Shown: positions 24,395 through 34,166, numbered from the stretch's first letter. The stretch is 64,000 nt of DNA from Nonomuraea montanisoli (GCF_013363975.1 NZ_JABWGN010000020.1:115223-179222), one strand, 5' to 3'. Program-made: numbers and translations. Notes: generated from the letters alone by a model not told the origin.

Positions 24395-25297
24395 ATGAAG
24401 GACCGACTCCCTCCAGCGGTGCTGGATGAGCTGCTGGGCCGTCCCGGAGGCTCCCTCGTGTCGTGCGAGAGCGAACCGATCACCGGCAGCTCGGGCGCCG
24501 CCACCGGCGCCGTGACGAGGCTGTCGGGCACGGCTCGACTCGACGACCGGCACGTCCGCTTCGCCGTGATCCACAAGTCCTGCGAGCCGCCGACCGGCGG
24601 GCGGCACGCGGCCGGCGCCGCCGATCCGCGGCACTGGGCCAACTGGCGGCGCGAACCGCTCGCCTATTCCAGCGGGCTGCTGCCCTCAGGGCCGGGCTTG
24701 GCCGCACCCCGCTGCTACGGCGTCATCGGCGACAGCGTCTACCTCGCCGACGTGGGCGCCACGCCGGAATCACCGTCCACGGCCGCGTACCGGCTGGGCC
24801 GCTGGCAGGCCGGCACCGCGACGCCGGACCTGCCATGGTTGTCCGGACACCAACTTGCCCAGCGCATCGCGGTCAGCGACCTGAACTGGACCGGTCTGGA
24901 CGTGCACCCACGAATCCCGGCGCTGTGGGAACGACGCGGCGAACTGCTGGAGCGCCTGTCCCGACTCCCCCACGTCCTCGTGCACGGCGACTTCTCCCGC
25001 GGCAACCTCAGAGCCTCCGAGGACGGCCTCACCACCCTCGTACTGGACTGGGCGACCCTCGGGACCGGCCCGGTCGGCGCCGACCTGGCATCTCTGGCGC
25101 TCACCGCTCCCGGACACCATCTCCACCACTACGTGGACGGTCTGAACGGCCGGTTCACGACCATCGATGTCGCCCTCGGATACCGGGCGACGCTTGCGCT
25201 GACCGGAGCCGGCCGCATCCACTGGATGCTCACCCAGGGGATCACCCCCTCCGACGGCTACACCGACTTCGTTCTCACCGAGACGAGCTCTCTGTGA
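24395..25297 (+). CDS. Aminoglycoside phosphotransferase-like (APH/choline kinase fold) protein
   Basis: 300 residues from the ATG at 24395; a GTG at 24386 is an alternative. The C-terminal lobe shows the kinase-like catalytic loop 'VHGDFSRGN' (Asp as base, Asn as metal ligand) and the metal-binding 'LDWATLGTGPVGADLASL'. The N-terminal lobe is divergent, without an obvious Lys/Glu pair. These features place it in the APH superfamily, which phosphorylates small molecules including antibiotics, but the substrate is not predictable; many such proteins in actinomycetes are of unknown role. No resistance context is seen. The next gene follows after 59 bp. Confidence 0.72.
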   Translation: MKDRLPPAVLDELLGRPGGSLVSCESEPITGSSGAATGAVTRLSGTARLDDRHVRFAVIHKSCEPPTGGRHAAGAADPRHWANWRREPLAYSSGLLPSGPGLAAPRCYGVIGDSVYLADVGATPESPSTAAYRLGRWQAGTATPDLPWLSGHQLAQRIAVSDLNWTGLDVHPRIPALWERRGELLERLSRLPHVLVHGDFSRGNLRASEDGLTTLVLDWATLGTGPVGADLASLALTAPGHHLHHYVDGLNGRFTTIDVALGYRATLALTGAGRIHWMLTQGITPSDGYTDFVLTETSSL

Positions 25298-25356
25298 TCA
25301 CCACAGGCGCCGGTCTGCCCTCACCTCCCAAAATCGAACGTGAGTACGATGGCCTC

Positions 25357-25731
25357 ATGTACCTGCCGCCGGAGTGGCCGGCCGAGGTCCGCCCGCCCAG
25401 CGTGCCCGACTGGGAGACCTCGGCCGTGGCCTGGCTCCTTGACGCCGTCCCGCCCGACTACCGCGCGTACGAGGTGCTCAAGCGCCATCCGATCGCCCTG
25501 GCCAGGATGGCGATCCACCACGTCAACGCCGACGTCGAAGCCGCCCGGGCGGGATACCGCAGCGCGGCGGTGGATCTCAAGGGCCGCCTCCCTCCGCACG
25601 CCGTCGAGGCGGTGCTCGACGTCTACCGCCAGGAAGGGCCGCGCCTGGTCCGTCTGGCGCGCTCCATCGCCGTCGTCGAGCAGGCCCTGCGCGGCGACAT
25701 GTTCACCGCCACGATGCGCCACCACCGCTGA
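25357..25731 (+). CDS. Hypothetical protein (124 residues)
   Basis: Starts at the ATG at 25357. The soluble, helix-rich product has 'MYLPPEWPAEVRPPSVPDWETSA' at its front, then helices 'AVAWLLDAVP' and 'ARMAIHHVNADVEAARAGYR'. No signal peptide, membrane span, catalytic or metal motif is visible, and I do not recognise the family. Codon use looks like that of its neighbours, with a strong third-position G/C bias, so it is probably real. It lies 59 bp after the phosphotransferase-like gene and converges with the gene at 25747, 15 bp away. Confidence 0.65.
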   Translation: MYLPPEWPAEVRPPSVPDWETSAVAWLLDAVPPDYRAYEVLKRHPIALARMAIHHVNADVEAARAGYRSAAVDLKGRLPPHAVEAVLDVYRQEGPRLVRLARSIAVVEQALRGDMFTATMRHHR

Positions 25732-25746
25732 CGCCCCTCCGACGGC

Positions 25747-26817
25747 TCAGCGGGTGCGGCGGGCGATGTAGGTGATCAACCCGGTCGCCCCCGCGGCGGC
25801 CGCCAGCCAGATGAGCACGTCACGGACCGTTAAGCCGCGCTCCGCACCGCCGCCCGACGCCTCCGGCCGGGCGGAGGCCGTGCCGGCAGCCCGCCGGGAC
25901 GCGCGGGCGCTCGGGGTCGCGGACGGCCGCGCCGACGCTTTGACGCCACGCAGCGCCTCCGCCGGGAGCGGCACCCGGTAGACCGGGCTCGACGCCCCCT
26001 CGCTGCCCACCAGCACGGACCGGCCGTCGGCCGTGTACGTGATCGACTCGGCCTGGTCGAGCTCCGGCATCGACATCTTGGCGATCATGTCGCCGTTCGG
26101 CCGGTACACGGTGGCCGAGAAGTAGGTGCGGATCACGTACGAGGAGCCGTCGGGCGCGTACGCGGCGTCGGTGGCCATCAACGGCGCGGCGGCCACCTTG
26201 CGCAGCACGTTCACCCGGCCGGTGCGCAGCTTGGCCGGGGCGGCGTACACCGATCCGGCGAACTCCTTGGACACCACGTACAGCCGCCCGGTGACCGGGT
26301 GGACCATGAGGCCCTCGGCGTTGCGCGCGCCGTCCTGGTAGCGGAACCGGTAGCGGACCGCGGGCAGCGTGGCGTCCCGCAGGGTCTCCGGCTCCGTCAC
26401 CTTGTAGACCGACACGTCGGGCCACGCGCCGTCGAGGTTGTCGCCGATGTCGGCGAACCAGAGCACCCCGCGGCCGGTCGCCGGATCCTTGGTGGCGGCC
26501 ATCGCCTCCCAGTCGCGCGCCTGCGCCCCGCTCACGTGGAACGTGGCCCGGGTCCGCCCGTCGCCGCCCACCGCGTAGAAGACCGGCGCGGCGGAGCTGT
26601 CGTTGTGCGTGTAGTAGACGCCGTCGTGCGTCGGCGACACCGCCAGGCCGCTCGACTCGGTGATCCTCTTGTCCTTGAACCGGAACAGCCGCTCCCCCAC
26701 GTCGTCGGCCGCCGCGCGCGACCGCCCCGTCTCCCCGGCCGCCGCGGGCGCCGCGAGGCCGCCCAGCACCGTACATGTCACCGCGGCCGTCATGACCGCG
26801 CGTTTCAGGTCCCCCAC
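25747..26817 (-). CDS. Secreted, C-terminally anchored beta-propeller-like protein
   Basis: 356 residues from the GTG at 26817 (MGDLKRAVM...), chosen because it gives a normal signal peptide with a basic start; ATG at 26793 is an alternative. After the signal peptide (to ...APAAAG) come repeated beta-blade-like segments such as 'SGLAVSPTHDGVYYTHND', 'GVLWFADIGDNLDG', 'PVTGRLYVVSKEF' and 'YTADGRSVLVGSEG', suggesting a propeller like those of esterase-like or WD40-type secreted proteins. A Ser/Ala/Arg-rich linker and a C-terminal membrane span (LIWLAAAAGATGLITYIARR) would hold it at the cell surface. No catalytic residues are apparent. It begins 7 bp after the stop of the MATE transporter gene, so the two form an operon. 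Confidence 0.78.
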   Translation of the reverse strand: MGDLKRAVMTAAVTCTVLGGLAAPAAAGETGRSRAAADDVGERLFRFKDKRITESSGLAVSPTHDGVYYTHNDSSAAPVFYAVGGDGRTRATFHVSGAQARDWEAMAATKDPATGRGVLWFADIGDNLDGAWPDVSVYKVTEPETLRDATLPAVRYRFRYQDGARNAEGLMVHPVTGRLYVVSKEFAGSVYAAPAKLRTGRVNVLRKVAAAPLMATDAAYAPDGSSYVIRTYFSATVYRPNGDMIAKMSMPELDQAESITYTADGRSVLVGSEGASSPVYRVPLPAEALRGVKASARPSATPSARASRRAAGTASARPEASGGGAERGLTVRDVLIWLAAAAGATGLITYIARRTR

Positions 26818-26824
26818 GCCGCCA

Positions 26825-28105
26825 TCATGCCTCAACCGCCACCTTTCCGACCTGAGCGCTGTGCCGGTGGAAACCCGTGCCCTGCAGGACGACCAGGACG
26901 AGGTTCGTCACGGCCAGCGCCGTCCACAGCCCGGTGATGCCCCAGGTCGCGGCCACCGGAACGGCGGCGAGCACCATGAGCCCGTAGCCGGCGGCGAAGT
27001 AGAGCATGCTGGCCGCCGACTTCTTCAGCGCGGTCAGCCCGAAGCCCTGCACGGCCTGCGCGCCGTCGGCGGCCGAGGCGAGCAGCATGAGCGGCAGCAG
27101 CTCGCCCGCCCGCTCCCGTACGGCGGGGTCGTCGGTGAACGCCGCCAGCACCGGGTCGCGGAGGACGAGCAGCACGAGCGCGCCCACGGCCGTGCCGCCG
27201 AGCGCGACCAGCGCCGCGATCCGGTTGGCCCGCCGTGCCCCGGCGGGGTCCTCCGCGCGGGCCACCTCCGGCACCGACGCCTGCGCCACGGACAGCGAGG
27301 CCAGCATGATGAGGCCGGTGAGCGTGCTCAGCACGGCGTGGGCGGCGGCGTCCCGGGCGCTGGTCGTGCTCGCGGCGAAGGTGACGACGCCGAGCCCGCC
27401 GAACTTGATCAGCACCGTGGCGGCCAGCGGCAGGCTCACCCGGCCCAACTCGGCGATCCGGGCGGGCCGCGGCCTGGCCTGGCCCACCCGCACGCCGATG
27501 GCGCGCCGCAGGCAGACGTTGGCGACCACCACACCGACGATCCCCCACAGCAGCCAGGCGACGCCCACGCCGGCGAGCCCGAGGCGCGGCACCAGGACGA
27601 GCGCGCAACCGGCCATCACCGAGGTGCCCGCCAGGCTGGACCAGAGCACCTGGCGGCTGTGGCCGAGCGCTACGAGCACGGTGGTGGCGCCGCCGCTGGA
27701 GGCGTACACCAGCAGGTAGAGCGCGAGCAGCCAGGGCAGCGGCCCCAGCTCGGCGACCACCTCCGGCGGCACGCCGGTGAGCCGGGCGAGCGGGGGCACC
27801 GCGAGGACGGCCAGCGCGCCGGCCGCGCCGACGAGGAGGGTGAGCCAGCGGGCGTCACGCAGGACGGGGACGGCACGGGCGGGCTCGTCGCGGTGAGGCG
27901 CGACGAACGGGGCGAGGCCGCGCAGCGCGCCCGTCACGGCTGCGGTGGCGGGGTTGAGCACGGCGGTCATGACCGCGAAGGCCGCCAGCGTGATCGTGGC
28001 GTGCCGGCCGAGGACCGAGGTGACGACGAGGGTGCCGATCATTCCGGTCACCATCGAGAGGAAGAGGGGCACCGCCGATTTGATGATCTGCGCGCCCACC
28101 CGCAT
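26825..28105 (-). CDS. MATE-family efflux transporter
   Basis: 426 residues from the ATG at 28105, which has AGGGTG just upstream. About twelve membrane spans are apparent, with paired halves: 'IIKSAVPLFLSMVTGMIGTL' opens the first half and 'ELGRVSLPLAATVLIKFGGL' the second. This arrangement is characteristic of multidrug and toxic compound extrusion proteins, which export cationic or organic compounds in exchange for sodium or protons. The substrate is unknown. It is the first gene of a two-gene operon with the surface-anchored protein downstream, and is divergent from the SapA-like secreted protein (174-bp gap with a short TTTCGGCCG direct repeat around 28123-28142). Confidence 0.86.
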   Translation of the reverse strand: MRVGAQIIKSAVPLFLSMVTGMIGTLVVTSVLGRHATITLAAFAVMTAVLNPATAAVTGALRGLAPFVAPHRDEPARAVPVLRDARWLTLLVGAAGALAVLAVPPLARLTGVPPEVVAELGPLPWLLALYLLVYASSGGATTVLVALGHSRQVLWSSLAGTSVMAGCALVLVPRLGLAGVGVAWLLWGIVGVVVANVCLRRAIGVRVGQARPRPARIAELGRVSLPLAATVLIKFGGLGVVTFAASTTSARDAAAHAVLSTLTGLIMLASLSVAQASVPEVARAEDPAGARRANRIAALVALGGTAVGALVLLVLRDPVLAAFTDDPAVRERAGELLPLMLLASAADGAQAVQGFGLTALKKSAASMLYFAAGYGLMVLAAVPVAATWGITGLWTALAVTNLVLVVLQGTGFHRHSAQVGKVAVEA

Positions 28106-28279
28106 CACCCTAGCAGTCGGGCGTTTCGGCCGTTTCGGCCGTTCCCGCGCCGTTGGACGCCCGGAAACCCGGCGGACGGCCGGGCGTTCCCCGCGGTTGA
28201 TTACGATCTTCCGTCCTGCCCGGCTCGCGCTCACGCGATCCGTGACCGCGAACACCACGATTCTGGAGCGTCTCTCCTC

Positions 28280-28699
28280 ATGCGCACGCGTAGCGGTGTC
28301 GCCACCCTGGCCGGTGTGGCGCTGGCCTCCACCTGCTTCCTCGCCTCCCCGACGCCGGCGAGCGCCGCCGGACCGTGCGGGAGCGGCTACAACCGCATCG
28401 GCGTCTACGCCATCCCGCAGAGCGGCCCGAAGGTCGGCTCCCTCGAGGTCTACTACAACGCCGGCAACGGGAAGAACTGCGCCCTCGCCTACGGAATCGG
28501 CCCCGACTACTACGGAAAGAGCACCTACAAGGACGTGGCCATCCGCCGGGCGGGGGGCAGCGGCGGATGGGTCTCCAACCAGGGATACTTCACGTACTAC
28601 GCGGGCCCGGTCTACCTCTCGGCCCAGGGCACCTGCATCGATCTCGCCGGCTACATGGGGGGAACCGAGCGCTACGTGTGGAACGTCCACTGCGGTTGA
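28280..28699 (+). CDS. Spore-associated protein A-like secreted protein
   Basis: 139 residues from ATG at 28280. A signal peptide (MRTRSGVATLAGVALASTCFL...ASAA) precedes a mature domain of about 105 residues with 'CGSGYNRIG', 'YYNAGNGKNCALAYG', 'YFTYYAGPVYLSAQGTCIDLAG' and the final 'WNVHCG'. The spacing of the four cysteines and the AGPVYL...CIDLxG...NVHCG ending match what I remember of Streptomyces spore-associated protein A, a small protein found on aerial hyphae and spores whose molecular role is unclear. It suggests a sporulating actinomycete. It is followed after 54 bp by the aldo/keto reductase, which has its own promoter-like palindrome. Confidence 0.8.
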   Translation: MRTRSGVATLAGVALASTCFLASPTPASAAGPCGSGYNRIGVYAIPQSGPKVGSLEVYYNAGNGKNCALAYGIGPDYYGKSTYKDVAIRRAGGSGGWVSNQGYFTYYAGPVYLSAQGTCIDLAGYMGGTERYVWNVHCG

Positions 28700-28711
28700 C
28701 ATCGTGGCAGG

Positions 28712-28743
28712 CATCTAGCCTGGAGTGCGCTCCAGGTATTTAG
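28712..28743 (+). promoter_or_regulatory. MerR-type promoter with perfect palindrome upstream of the aldo/keto reductase
   Basis: CCTGGAG-TGCG-CTCCAGG (28719-28736) sits between a weak -35 (CATCTA, 28712) and a -10-like TATTTA (28737-28742), giving the 19-bp spacing typical of MerR-family activated promoters. The start codon at 28754 is then nearly at the transcription start, so the mRNA may be leaderless. No merR gene is adjacent. Confidence 0.5.
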
Positions 28744-28753
28744 CCTGGGAGGT

Positions 28754-29722
28754 ATGGATTATGTGAACCTCGGACGTAGTGGGCTCAAGGTCAGCCCGCT
28801 CTGCCTCGGCACCATGAACTTCGGTCCCGTGACCAGCGAGGAGGACTCCTTCGCGATCATGGACCGGGCTCACGAGCTGGGCATCAACTTCTTCGACACG
28901 GCCAACGTGTACGGGTGGAAGAAGGGCGAGGGGGTCACCGAGCGGATCATCGGCAACTGGTTCGCCAAGGGCGACGGGCGCCGGGAGAAGACGGTCATCG
29001 CGACCAAGCTCTACGGCTCGATGGGCGACTGGCCCAACGACGACAAGCTCTCCGCGCTCAACATCCGCCGCGCCTGCGACGCCTCGCTCAAGCGCATGCA
29101 GACCGACTACATCGACGTCTACCAGGCCCACCACGTCGACCGGGACACCCCGTTCGAGGAGTTCTGGGAGGCCATGGAGATCCTGCGCCAGCAGGGCAAG
29201 ATCCTCTACGTCGGGTCGTCCAACTTCGCGGGCTGGCACATCGCCAAGGCCCAGGAGACCGCGGCCCGCCGCAACACGCTCGGCCTGGTCAGCGAGCAGA
29301 GCCACTACAACCTCCTCACCCGCACGGTCGAGCTGGAGGTACTGCCGGCCTGCGAGGACTACGGCCTCGGCGTCATCCCGTGGAGCCCGCTCGGCGGCGG
29401 GCTGCTCGGCGGTGTGCTCCGCAAGATCGACAAGGGCCGCTCGGCCAGCGACCACATGGTCAAGCAGCTGGAGAAGCACCGCGACGCGATCGAGCAGTAC
29501 GAGAAGTTCTGCGACGAGCTGGGCGAGGAGCCGGCGAACGTGGCGCTGGCCTGGCTGCTGACCCGGCCCGCGGTCACCGCGCCGATCATCGGCCCGCGCA
29601 CGATCGAGCAGCTCGACGGCAGCCTGCGGACCCTGGAGATCAAGCTGGACGAGCAGGCGCTGGCGCGGCTCGACGAGCTGTTCCCCGGTCACCGCACCGC
29701 GCCGGAGGACTACGCCTGGTAG
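28754..29722 (+). CDS. Aldo/keto reductase
   Basis: 322 residues. The catalytic tetrad is visible: Asp48 and Tyr53 in 'FFDTANVYG', Lys85 in 'VIATKLYG' and His126 in 'VYQAHHVD'. The NADPH-binding end has 'GPRTIEQLDGSL'. The family reduces aldehydes and ketones with NADPH in the cytosol; the Kv-beta-like group to which this belongs often handles toxic carbonyls. GGGAGG stands one base before the ATG, too close to act as a normal ribosome site, which supports a leaderless transcript from the MerR-type promoter. MerR-type control would suit a stress-induced carbonyl reductase, but the inducer is unknown. Confidence 0.93.
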   Translation: MDYVNLGRSGLKVSPLCLGTMNFGPVTSEEDSFAIMDRAHELGINFFDTANVYGWKKGEGVTERIIGNWFAKGDGRREKTVIATKLYGSMGDWPNDDKLSALNIRRACDASLKRMQTDYIDVYQAHHVDRDTPFEEFWEAMEILRQQGKILYVGSSNFAGWHIAKAQETAARRNTLGLVSEQSHYNLLTRTVELEVLPACEDYGLGVIPWSPLGGGLLGGVLRKIDKGRSASDHMVKQLEKHRDAIEQYEKFCDELGEEPANVALAWLLTRPAVTAPIIGPRTIEQLDGSLRTLEIKLDEQALARLDELFPGHRTAPEDYAW

Positions 29723-29728
29723 ACCGGA

Positions 29729-29759
29729 CGGCCCGCGGCGGTCCACCCGCTGCGGGCCG
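29729..29759 (+). terminator. Hairpin after the aldo/keto reductase
   Basis: An 8-bp stem CGGCCCGC (29729-29736) with GCGGGCCG (29752-29759), seven bases beyond the stop codon. Confidence 0.5.
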
Positions 29760-29771
29760 CTCCCCGCGCAC

Positions 29772-29825
29772 GGTCCGCACGAAGACACCGGTCAGCACCA
29801 AGACTCCGGTCCGCACGAAGACACC
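29772..29825. repeat. Three 18-bp tandem repeats
   Basis: GGTCCGCACGAAGACACC (29772-29789, 29808-29825) flanks a variant GGTCAGCACCAAGACTCC (29790-29807). They lie in the intergenic region between convergent genes. Confidence 0.8.
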
Positions 29826-29845
29826 GGCCCCCACGGAGGCGCGCG

Positions 29846-29929
29846 TCAGCGGAGCAGGGCGCCGATGACGACGATCAGCAGCAGGAGGCCGAGCACGGTC
29901 GGCAGCAGCCAGGAACGAGGACGGTCCAC
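29846..29929 (-). CDS. Possible 27-residue membrane microprotein
   Basis: A GTG-started frame 10 bp after the thpR stop codon encodes a short basic start (VDRPRS) followed by an unbroken hydrophobic helix (WLLPTVLGLLLLIVVIGALL) and a final Arg. This is the shape of single-span bacterial microproteins. Its codons all end in G, C or T with a C-heavy pattern like real genes here. There is no strong ribosome site, so it would depend on coupling to thpR. Chance occurrence cannot be ruled out. Confidence 0.35.
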   Translation of the reverse strand: MDRPRSWLLPTVLGLLLLIVVIGALLR

Positions 29930-29939
29930 GCTCTGGAGC

Positions 29940-30497
29940 CTAATCGGGCCTGGAGGGTGCCAGCGCCCACTCCCCCAGTGACTCGTACCTCACCTGGGGC
30001 CCCGTGTGGCTGCGCACCAGGCGGACCGCCTCGGCCCGCCAGGGCGAGCCGCTGAAGCCCGACAGCGACTCGACGAGCGGGCGGAGATCCGTCTCGGCCC
30101 GCGACCGGGCCAGCGTGAGGTGCGGGTGGAAGCGCTTGTCGTCCACCTGCCCCGCCCCGGCACGGCGGGCGCCGGCCCGGACCGAGTCGGCCAGCCGGTG
30201 CATGGGGTCGCCGGAGACGGCCGCCCAGAACACCCGGCCCCGCCGTACGGACGAGAACGCCCCGAACCCGGTGAAGGTCAGGTCCAGGGCGTGGTGGCGG
30301 TGGACGGCGCGGGCGAGGCGCGTCTCCAGCTCGGGCAGGACCGCCTCGGGCACCTCGCCGAAGAAGCCCAGCGTGATGTGCCAGGTGGCGCGGTCCGGCC
30401 AGCGCAGCCCGGGCACCTCGCCGACGTGCGGCGCGATGGCGCGTTCGAGCTCGTCGAGCGCCTCGGCGGGCGGCACCACGGCCGCGAAGAGCCTCAT
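29940..30497 (-). CDS. thpR: RNA 2',3'-cyclic phosphodiesterase (LigT/ThpR family)
   Basis: 185 residues, ATG start. The two HxTx motifs of the 2H phosphoesterase fold are present: 'HITLGFFGEV' at about residues 40-49 and 'HPHLTLARS' near 124-132. They coordinate hydrolysis of 2',3'-cyclic phosphate at RNA ends to 2'-phosphate; the family was originally assayed as a 2'-5' RNA ligase. The start 'MRLFAAVVPP' is typical. The enzyme is cytosolic. The gene is separated by 90 bp from the MFS transporter upstream on the same strand, and a possible microprotein gene follows. Confidence 0.92.
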   Translation of the reverse strand: MRLFAAVVPPAEALDELERAIAPHVGEVPGLRWPDRATWHITLGFFGEVPEAVLPELETRLARAVHRHHALDLTFTGFGAFSSVRRGRVFWAAVSGDPMHRLADSVRAGARRAGAGQVDDKRFHPHLTLARSRAETDLRPLVESLSGFSGSPWRAEAVRLVRSHTGPQVRYESLGEWALAPSRPD

Positions 30498-30587
30498 GCC
30501 ATCCGATTCTGCCCCGAGCCGGTTCTCCCCGAGCCCATCGTCCCCCGAGCCGGCTCCGCCCCGGAGCCGGCTCGATACGGGGGGCGC

Positions 30588-31811
30588 TCAGGCGGTGGCC
30601 GGCACCGTCCGGCGCACCCGGGCCCCGATCAGCCGCGTCGCCAGCAGCGCCAGGCCGGTGCCCGCGAGCGCGAGCACACCGGAGAGCATCACGCCGGCCC
30701 GGGGGCCGCCGAGGTCGGACAGCCAGCCGACCAGCGTGGCGCCGAGCGGCGCGCCGCCGGTGAAGACCAGCATGTAGATGCCCATGACCCGGCCGCGCAT
30801 CTCGGGCGAGGAGGCGAGCTGGACGCTGGCGTTGGCGGCCGTGTTGACCGTGATGAGCGCGACGCCCGTCGGGACGAGCAGCAGCAGGTACAGCGGGTAG
30901 AACGGCGCGAGCCCGGTGGCGACCTGGAACAGGCCGAACCCGATCGCGCCCGCCATCAGCACCTTGCGCGACGGCCGTGACCGCCGGGCCGCGAGCAGCG
31001 CGCCGCCGAGCGCGCCGACCGCGAACATGCTGGACGCCAGGCCGAACGAGGACGCCCCCGCCGAGAAGACCTCGCGCGCCATGAGCGCGATCGACATCGA
31101 GAACGCCTGCGAGAACATCGACACGAACCCGATCAGCAGCACCGGCATGAGGAGCTCCTCGCGCTCCATCACGTACCGCAGCCCCTCGCGGAGCTGGCCC
31201 TTGGCCCTCGGCACCGGCTCGGACAGGTGCAGCTCCGACTTGCGCATGAAGACCAGGCTGGAGATCACGCCGGCGAAGGTCAGCCCGTTGATGAGGAACA
31301 GCGGACCCGTGCCGCCCAGCACGAAGATCAGCACACCGGCGATGGCCGGGCCGACCACGCGGGCCAGGTTGAAGGATGAGCTGTTGAGCGCGATCGCGTT
31401 GGACAGGTCGCGCCGGCCGACCATCTCGACGACGAACGCCTGCCGGGTCGGCACCTCCACGCAGGAGATCACGCCGAGCGTGAACGCCATCACGTACACG
31501 TGCCACACCTCGGCGGAGCCCGTCACCGTGAGCAGGCCGAGGGTGAGCGCGAGCAGGGCCATCAGCGACTGCGCGACGATGAGGATGGGCCGCTTGGGGT
31601 AGCGGTCGGCCAGCACGCCGCCGAAGAGGCCGAAGAAGAGCATGGGGAGGAACTGCAGGGCGGTCGCCGTTCCCAGCGCCGCCGCGCTGCCGTGGGTGAG
31701 CTCCAGGACCAGCCAGTCCTGGGCCGTGCGCTGCAGCCAGCCGCCGACGTTGGAGACGGCGCCACCGGCCACGAACATGCGGTAGTTGCGAATCCTGAGC
31801 GACCGGAACAT
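30588..31811 (-). CDS. MFS transporter (DHA3-like exporter)
   Basis: 407 residues from the ATG at 31811. Twelve membrane spans can be drawn, with the motif 'GGVLADRYPKRPIL' between spans 2 and 3 and 'GRVMGIYMLVFTGGAPLGATLVGWLSD' in the second half. The front 'FRSLRIRNYRMFVAGGAVSNVGGWLQR' is characteristic of the EntS/tetracycline-like drug and siderophore exporters (MFS group 3). It lies 23 bp after the MarR gene stop, so the two are cotranscribed. The combination is a standard MarR-controlled efflux unit. The substrate cannot be stated. Confidence 0.9.
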   Translation of the reverse strand: MFRSLRIRNYRMFVAGGAVSNVGGWLQRTAQDWLVLELTHGSAAALGTATALQFLPMLFFGLFGGVLADRYPKRPILIVAQSLMALLALTLGLLTVTGSAEVWHVYVMAFTLGVISCVEVPTRQAFVVEMVGRRDLSNAIALNSSSFNLARVVGPAIAGVLIFVLGGTGPLFLINGLTFAGVISSLVFMRKSELHLSEPVPRAKGQLREGLRYVMEREELLMPVLLIGFVSMFSQAFSMSIALMAREVFSAGASSFGLASSMFAVGALGGALLAARRSRPSRKVLMAGAIGFGLFQVATGLAPFYPLYLLLLVPTGVALITVNTAANASVQLASSPEMRGRVMGIYMLVFTGGAPLGATLVGWLSDLGGPRAGVMLSGVLALAGTGLALLATRLIGARVRRTVPATA

Positions 31812-31834
31812 CCCGGTCCCGGGTTGTTCAGGCT

Positions 31835-32287
31835 CTATATCCTGCTGAGCTTCTCCAGGATCGGCGCCGCCTGCCGGAGAATCGACCGCTCCTCGGGGGT
31901 CAGCTCCTTCAGCCGCTGCGTCAGCCACGCCTCCTTGCGGCGTCGCTCCTCCTTCAGCAGCTTCTGGGCGGGTTCGGTCACGGTCACGGTCACCTGGCGC
32001 CGGTCGGTCGGGTGCGGCGTGCGCGAGACCAGCCCGCGTTCCTCTAGCGCGGCGATCACGCGCGTCATCGAGGGCGGCTGGACCTTCTCCAGCTCGGCGA
32101 GCTCGCCGGGCGTGATCCCAGAGTGTCGCTCCACGGCGGCGAGGGTCGCGAACTGGGTGGGTGTCAGGGTGTGCGCCGCCGCTTGCCGGCGCAGTCGTCG
32201 GGTCAGTCGAGCGAGCGACACGCGCAGGGCCGATGCCAAGCCCGCGTCGCTGCGTAGATCTGCTTGCTGCTGGGTTTTGGTTACCAC
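31835..32287 (-). CDS. MarR-family transcriptional regulator
   Basis: 150 residues from GTG at 32287. The winged helix-turn-helix is visible at about residues 40-105: 'LTPTQFATLAAVERHSG', 'TPGELAELEKVQPPSMTRVIAALEERGL' and the wing 'SRTPHPTDRRQVTVTVT'. Helices at both ends form the dimer interface. MarR proteins repress divergent or downstream genes until a phenolic or drug-like ligand binds. The target is probably its own operon with the MFS exporter: a TTTGC-N10-GCAAA inverted repeat overlaps a TATAGT -10 box directly upstream. Confidence 0.93.
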   Translation of the reverse strand: MVTKTQQQADLRSDAGLASALRVSLARLTRRLRRQAAAHTLTPTQFATLAAVERHSGITPGELAELEKVQPPSMTRVIAALEERGLVSRTPHPTDRRQVTVTVTEPAQKLLKEERRRKEAWLTQRLKELTPEERSILRQAAPILEKLSRI

Positions 32288-32298
32288 GTCTCATTACC

Positions 32299-32318
32299 TT
32301 TGCTAACTATAGGGCAAA
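32299..32318 (-). promoter_or_regulatory. Promoter and candidate MarR operator
   Basis: On the minus strand a TATAGT -10 box (32306-32311) lies inside the inverted repeat TTTGC (32299-32303) / GCAAA (32314-32318), 19 bp upstream of the marR-type gene. Binding there would block RNA polymerase. A -35 of TTGGGG about 19 bp upstream is weak. Confidence 0.5.
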
Positions 32319-32426
32319 CCAAGATATTTCCCCAACTCACGAGTCGTCTCACCCCTTGATACACCGAGGCCGCCCCCCTTGCGAGGGGCGGCCTCATGGC
32401 TGGTCAGCTCGGCAAATGGTACGTGC

Positions 32427-33869
<1,443 letters not shown>

Positions 33870-33950
33870 GCGCGAAGAGTGACAGCAGTCGCGTTCCGGT
33901 AAAAGTGCTGGTGATCGGATCGAGACCGGATTGGAAGCTAGGCTGGACAC

Positions 33951-34166
33951 GTGAAGCAGGAGTGGCACCCCGACCCCGAGCCGATCGAGACCAACGACAC
34001 CGCGACCGTCGCCGTGGGCACCGGCCTGTGGGCGCTGGCGCTCGTCGTCCTCCTCGTGCTGCGACCCGACCCGGCCCACATGTGGTGGGTCTGGACGTGC
34101 GTCGCCGGCGTCGTCCTCGGCCTGATGGGGCTCTGGTACGTCCACCGGCGGGCCTCCCGGAGCTGA
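33951..34166 (+). CDS. DUF2530 small membrane protein
   Basis: 71 residues, GTG start. Two membrane spans (about 21-39 and 44-63) are joined by a tight 'RPDPAHMWWVW' turn. The front 'KQEWHPDPEPIETNDT' and end 'GLWYVHRRASRS' fit the DUF2530 family, which is restricted to actinobacteria and has no known function. Homologues are often next to an NCS2 permease, as here, so a link to nucleobase transport is conceivable but unproven. An alternative start is not evident. Confidence 0.87.
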   Translation: MKQEWHPDPEPIETNDTATVAVGTGLWALALVVLLVLRPDPAHMWWVWTCVAGVVLGLMGLWYVHRRASRS

